From: Cubamyces lactineus
Taxonomy: Eukaryota; Basidiomycota; Agaricomycetes; Polyporales; Polyporaceae
NCBI GenBank assembly: GCA_022376465.1
Contig: JACDTU010000002.1
Coordinates: forward strand, 2,480,001-2,544,000
Direction of reading: 5' to 3'
DNA: 64,000 nt
The notes under the pieces were generated by a model. It was not told where the DNA came from. It made no database searches and was given only the letters and a program-made list of their open reading frames with translations. The position numbers and the translations under genes were made by a program. Positions 60,486 to 64,000 of this stretch are shown in pieces; positions within the stretch are counted from its first letter, which is position 1; every line of letters starts with the position of its first letter.

Positions 60486-62730
60486 ATGTCTTCGAACGGC
60501 GCATCCTTTCTTCCTCGGCTTGAGTCGGTTTTCTATGCCGTATTCGACGTGGAACAGGGGCCCAAGATTGTCTCTCAAGTGCCAGAGGCCCTCATTGCGA
60601 CTTCGTCATCTTCTGGACATACCTCTGGCTCGTCGAGCACCTTGTATGCAGCATCCCCTGCGTCGTCCACGCCATCCCTTGTGGAACCCGAATATCCACT
60701 CCGTTATCAGTCCGTTTCCGCGTTGTCGTCTCCGACCACACAGCGGTCGGAAGCCAGGAGTCAATCATCTCCTCAAGAGCAGAATTCCGCCACCCAGAAA
60801 TTCTTCAACTTTGACGATATCTCGAAATATGTAATTCCTCCGAAGGCACTGTGCGGCAGACTTGTCACTTGTGCTATCAAGGGACATCGCATCCTAGGCT
60901 TCCCCGTCAGGTTGGACGAGGAGTACTACCCTAGGAACTACTTCCTCTACAATGTGTGTTTTGTCTTCGAGCGCACTGCCGACCTCAGCTGCTATGAGCC
61001 TGTGGCAAGGAAAGTGAGTCGAGTGTTGACGACGTGTGAGGTTAGTTGCATACAGTATCCATCATCGAGATCCTAGACCTGACGAAGGCACAGAAAGAGT
61101 CTCGATTCTTGTCGTCGCCTCGCAGCGCCACGGCTATCCACGCGATCCTCGAACAGCTCTACGAGGACCTCAACTCGTACTCGGAGACATCGATAGCAAT
61201 CGACCCTTTCAACTCCATCGAATTGAAGATCTTCCCTTTCTATCCCAATCCACCGCAAGTCAAGGATTGGCAGGTCCCTCTCGCACTGATCAACCTAACA
61301 AATCGGATCGAACCAAATTGGGATCTGACCATCGTGAAGGTGACTAGTTTTCCCTCATGACCTTAAGTTCATACCTGAGCACTCTTTGACGAGACAGATT
61401 TGCCCCTACATTGACGGCACCAATCATGTCAGCCGTATCGCACGCCTCGCAAACTGTGACCCAAATCTAACCCGTCTAGCAATATCTCATCTGCTGTGAG
61501 TGACATTGTTCATCGTCCATTGCGTGCGTTAACCGTCTGTTAATTCAGCTACTATCAAGTCATCATGCTCATCGACATATTCCAGTACTCAAATATGTAC
61601 ACGCTACGGAAGAGCATACAGTGGCTTGCAGATGAGGGGCACATCATGGATGAATGTGGCCCATACGTTACGAAGCCTGGTTAGCCCCCTCAAAGTTCTG
61701 TGATCCGCTTCCCAAACACCGCTGAGCCCTATCTCAGGTTGGGTCATTCCGGACTGGCCTAAGTTGTTGCACTTGTACTCGCGTTTCAAGGTTGGCAAGA
61801 CAGTGCGAGACTGGATGGAAGAGTACGATGTGCACAAACTGGGCATAGATGTACGCAGGTTCACGAGTTTTGGTGTCATCAAGGTGAGTGGAAGTTGTAG
61901 TCAGGGTCTCGTGTCTAGAAAGCTGGCGGTGACATTGTCGACTTCATCAGGGTTTCTTGCGCCGTGTGCACCGGTGGCCTATCCTTCTCCCAGGTGGCCC
62001 GAATCCTACGGAACCGCCGCCGGACCGTCGTACAAGCATGGCTTCCCTCGGGCGCAAGCGCGGAAAGAGCTTCGCCTCCACCGCACAGCCCCCCTCTAGC
62101 CCTCCTCTTCCGCGTACGGACTCGGAATCGCTCCGGGTGCGCGGACGCGTCCCGGAGGCGCAAGCGACCATCGCCTCCGCTGGCGCAGAAATTGTCACGG
62201 TCTCTCCCACGACGAGTCGCGTCATCCCTGCCCGCCGCGTGAGCGCAGCAGAGAGTTCGCTCGAGATGCTCCGCAGCCGCGAAGGCCACAAACCGCTCCA
62301 TGACAGGGCATACCAAACCATGTCCCGCCTCTATGCCCGAGCAGATGCGGCAGCGGCAGCACAGAAGGCCACGGAACGCCCTAGCCATGCTACTACGCGA
62401 TATATATCTTCGTCTTCACCCGACGCGCTGGCAGGCGGCATGAACGTCGAATCGTTGGACAGCGAGCACTCGAGCGGAGGTCGCTCGACAACCCTGGGCC
62501 TGTTCCGTCCACTCATGACGCGTGAATCGTCCGCCTCGCACGGGATGCTGCAAGGCGCGGCCCAGTTCCCGCCTGAGCTCCTTCCTCTGCTAGACGGGGA
62601 ACATCATACCGACGAAATATGCACGCGTTTCGAAGTGGGATGGCCGGTCCTACGACAATGGTTATTCGCAGCTGGTGGAGCGAAGGACGGCGACGAGGAG
62701 TTTGGACAGATCTCTATAATCTACAGATAG
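60486..62730 (+). CDS. NPR2: Nitrogen permease regulator 2 (SEACIT/GATOR1 subunit)
   Basis: With Npr3 and Iml1 it restrains TORC1 when amino acids or nitrogen are scarce. Starts MSSNGASFLPRLESVFYAVF with DVEQGPKIVSQVPE, the N-terminal longin-type domain. A Ser-rich insert follows (TSSSSGHTSGSSSTLYAASP). Then FNFDDISKYVIPPKALCGRL, HRILGFPVRLDEEYYPRNYF and LYNVCFVFERTADLSCYEPV, EILDLTKAQKES, QICPYIDGTNHVSRIARLAN-type sequence, LLYYQVIMLIDIFQYSNMYT, and LYSRFKVGKTVRDWMEEYDV with RRFTSFGVIK / GFLRRVHRWP. The last exon adds about 200 mostly disordered residues before the C-terminal helix (LLDGEHHTDEICTRFEVGWP; LRQWLF) that ends homologues. An upstream in-frame ATG (60447) is less likely. Convergent with RCL1, 96 bp apart. 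Confidence 0.93.
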
Positions 62731-62826
62731 GAGGCTCTACGCTATTATACTTGCGGGTATGAGTACATGTACGAGGGTTGGCATAATCACTCCAAAGGCG
62801 CGACAATGATACCTACATAATATAGC

Positions 62827-64000
62827 TCATGCTAGTGACCTATTAGCATTCACATAGCCGACGCCGTAACAAGAGAAGATGAGGTCCAAAGATTCGGGAT
62901 CGGTCGGGTCTGCGGGGACGATCTTGAAGGCGGTACCAAAGGCCTCTTTTACGTCGCGAAGGAACTGAATACTGTGACAGTCCCTATCAGCTTGAGTAAT
63001 CGAGTGATGTATAGCGCATGTACTCACGTTCGAGCTGTGGGCTCACCCATCCGACAACGGCCAACGTCTTCACTGCCCAGCACCATCATAAGCAGCACTA
63101 GGGTTTGGTGTTGCCTATCTACAGCTCCTCCTCTGCGAATCTCAGCCAAAAGCGACCTTGACGCAAGCAGCGCGATATCCTCTGGTGGTACACCGGGTTT
63201 TGAGATGGCCTCTGCGCTATGCATGGCCCCGGTTGTCGACTCCGCGAGTAGACTCAGCGCATAACCAGGAGACCTAGAGTGGGGCTGCGGTTGAGCGAGA
63301 GCACCAAAGTGCAAAGCGACACGACATACTTTCCACTCTCCTCTCCTTTGTAGACGTCGGAGTATAGGTAGATGTCGGGTATATAGCGATTCAATACCGA
63401 ACGGGCGGCTTCGATCATACGGTTCGAGAATTGTGGGTTCACTCGGACGGCATGTCTGGGGTATGTGAGCCATCTGATATATTGCTTGGCATGTTCAACT
63501 TACGAGATACCACGAATACGTTTGATTCTCCCAGGATCCACAAAGTTGAGGGTCTTGACTTGTTTCACGATGGGGCAAAGGAACTGCACTTCGCCACCTC
63601 CCAATGGCGCGCTTCCTCGCTTTTTTATCTGTGGATACTAGATGAGCAGGCGAGTACAATCGCGGAGATGTACTCCGAACATACCCTTAGTTCTAGCCCA
63701 TCAGAGATGCCGAACAACTGGAGATGGGGCAGAGTAACAGTCCGGATGATATCAACCTTATCACAGTGTGAGTATATGACCACAGCTCTCGGAATTGCGA
63801 GTATACTGACAGAAAGGTCATGTTCGTCGGTAGTGATGCCTCTCAATGTGAGTTGAATCGGTTTCTTTGCGAACGGTGCGAGCATGATCACGGGCTCGAG
63901 GAAATAGCCCACGGAGCGCGATAGTGGACATTCATGTGTTACGGAGCCGCCTGCAATTACACCAGGTTTGAGCAGAATGGCAGTACCTGGGGTGGGAGTA
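62827..64000 (-). CDS. RCL1: RNA 3'-terminal phosphate cyclase-like protein (5' end outside window)
   Basis: Nucleolar factor of the small-subunit processome, partner of Bms1, needed for pre-rRNA cleavage at A2. The fold is that of RNA cyclase, but Rcl1 lacks cyclase activity. The visible portion begins within the family's KPGVIAGGSVTHECPLSRSV segment, then VGYFLEPVIMLAPFAKKPIQ, LTLRGITTDEHDLSV (diagnostic of Rcl1), and EVQFLCPIVKQVKTLNFVDP with GRIKRIRGI. NRMIEAARSVLNRYIPDIYL, SPGYALSLLAESTTGAMHSA and PEDIALLASRSLLAEIRRGG follow, ending DLIFSCYGVGYVNANRSLA at TGA 62827. Short introns separate these blocks. The N-terminal part, about 100 residues, continues beyond the right edge. Confidence 0.92.

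Overview
This window is nuclear DNA of a filamentous basidiomycete, most likely an agaricomycete mushroom or polypore. The evidence is GC-rich coding sequence, many short (about 50-60 nt) GT-AG introns in nearly every gene, densely packed genes on both strands, and fungal core genes (SAR1, GPI14, NMT, UFD1, CCT4, OGG1, NPR2, RCL1, RRN6) mixed with lineage-specific families.

Left end (1-10.8 kb): a truncated host gene and a 363-bp MITE-like insertion are followed by a complete 9,480-bp DNA transposon at 1342-10821. It has 30-bp terminal inverted repeats starting CCCAGTCAAAAT and a perfect 7-bp target-site duplication, CGTCATT. It contains a Tnp2-type transposase gene on the minus strand with an in-frame TGA, a nine-exon minus-strand gene for a coiled-coil/Pro-Thr-repeat protein, a plus-strand gene for a Ser/Pro/Arg-rich protein, a captured and decayed piece of a host Hsp70 gene with a triplicated C-terminal segment, and a different array of short subterminal repeats at each end. 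This is the most interesting object in the window.

10.8-23.3 kb: SAR1 (COPII GTPase, with a GC-AG intron), GPI14/PIG-M (GPI-anchor mannosyltransferase), a GMF-type ADF-homology protein, two tandem paralogous MFS transporters, and a tail-anchored inositol-polyphosphate 5-phosphatase.

23.3-30.2 kb: a gene-poor stretch with an APH-type phosphotransferase gene and a truncated second copy of it, a small secreted protein, and mitochondrial ribosomal protein uL3m.

30.3-49.1 kb: a compact block of housekeeping genes: RRN6-like Pol I factor, mitochondrial carrier, BUB2-type TBC protein, an adaptin large chain (AP-4 epsilon-like), CCT4, UFD1, N-myristoyltransferase and OGG1. Several are divergent pairs whose start codons lie under 200 bp apart.

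49.1-64 kb: a second copy of the small secreted protein, an acidic nuclear-type protein, a conserved basidiomycete orphan, a GMC oxidoreductase, a GCIP/CCNDBP1-like protein, the splicing factor SLT11/RBM22, the SEACIT/GATOR1 subunit NPR2, and the 5'-truncated rRNA-processing protein RCL1. The host genes do not form one pathway. The functional unit that stands out is the transposon.
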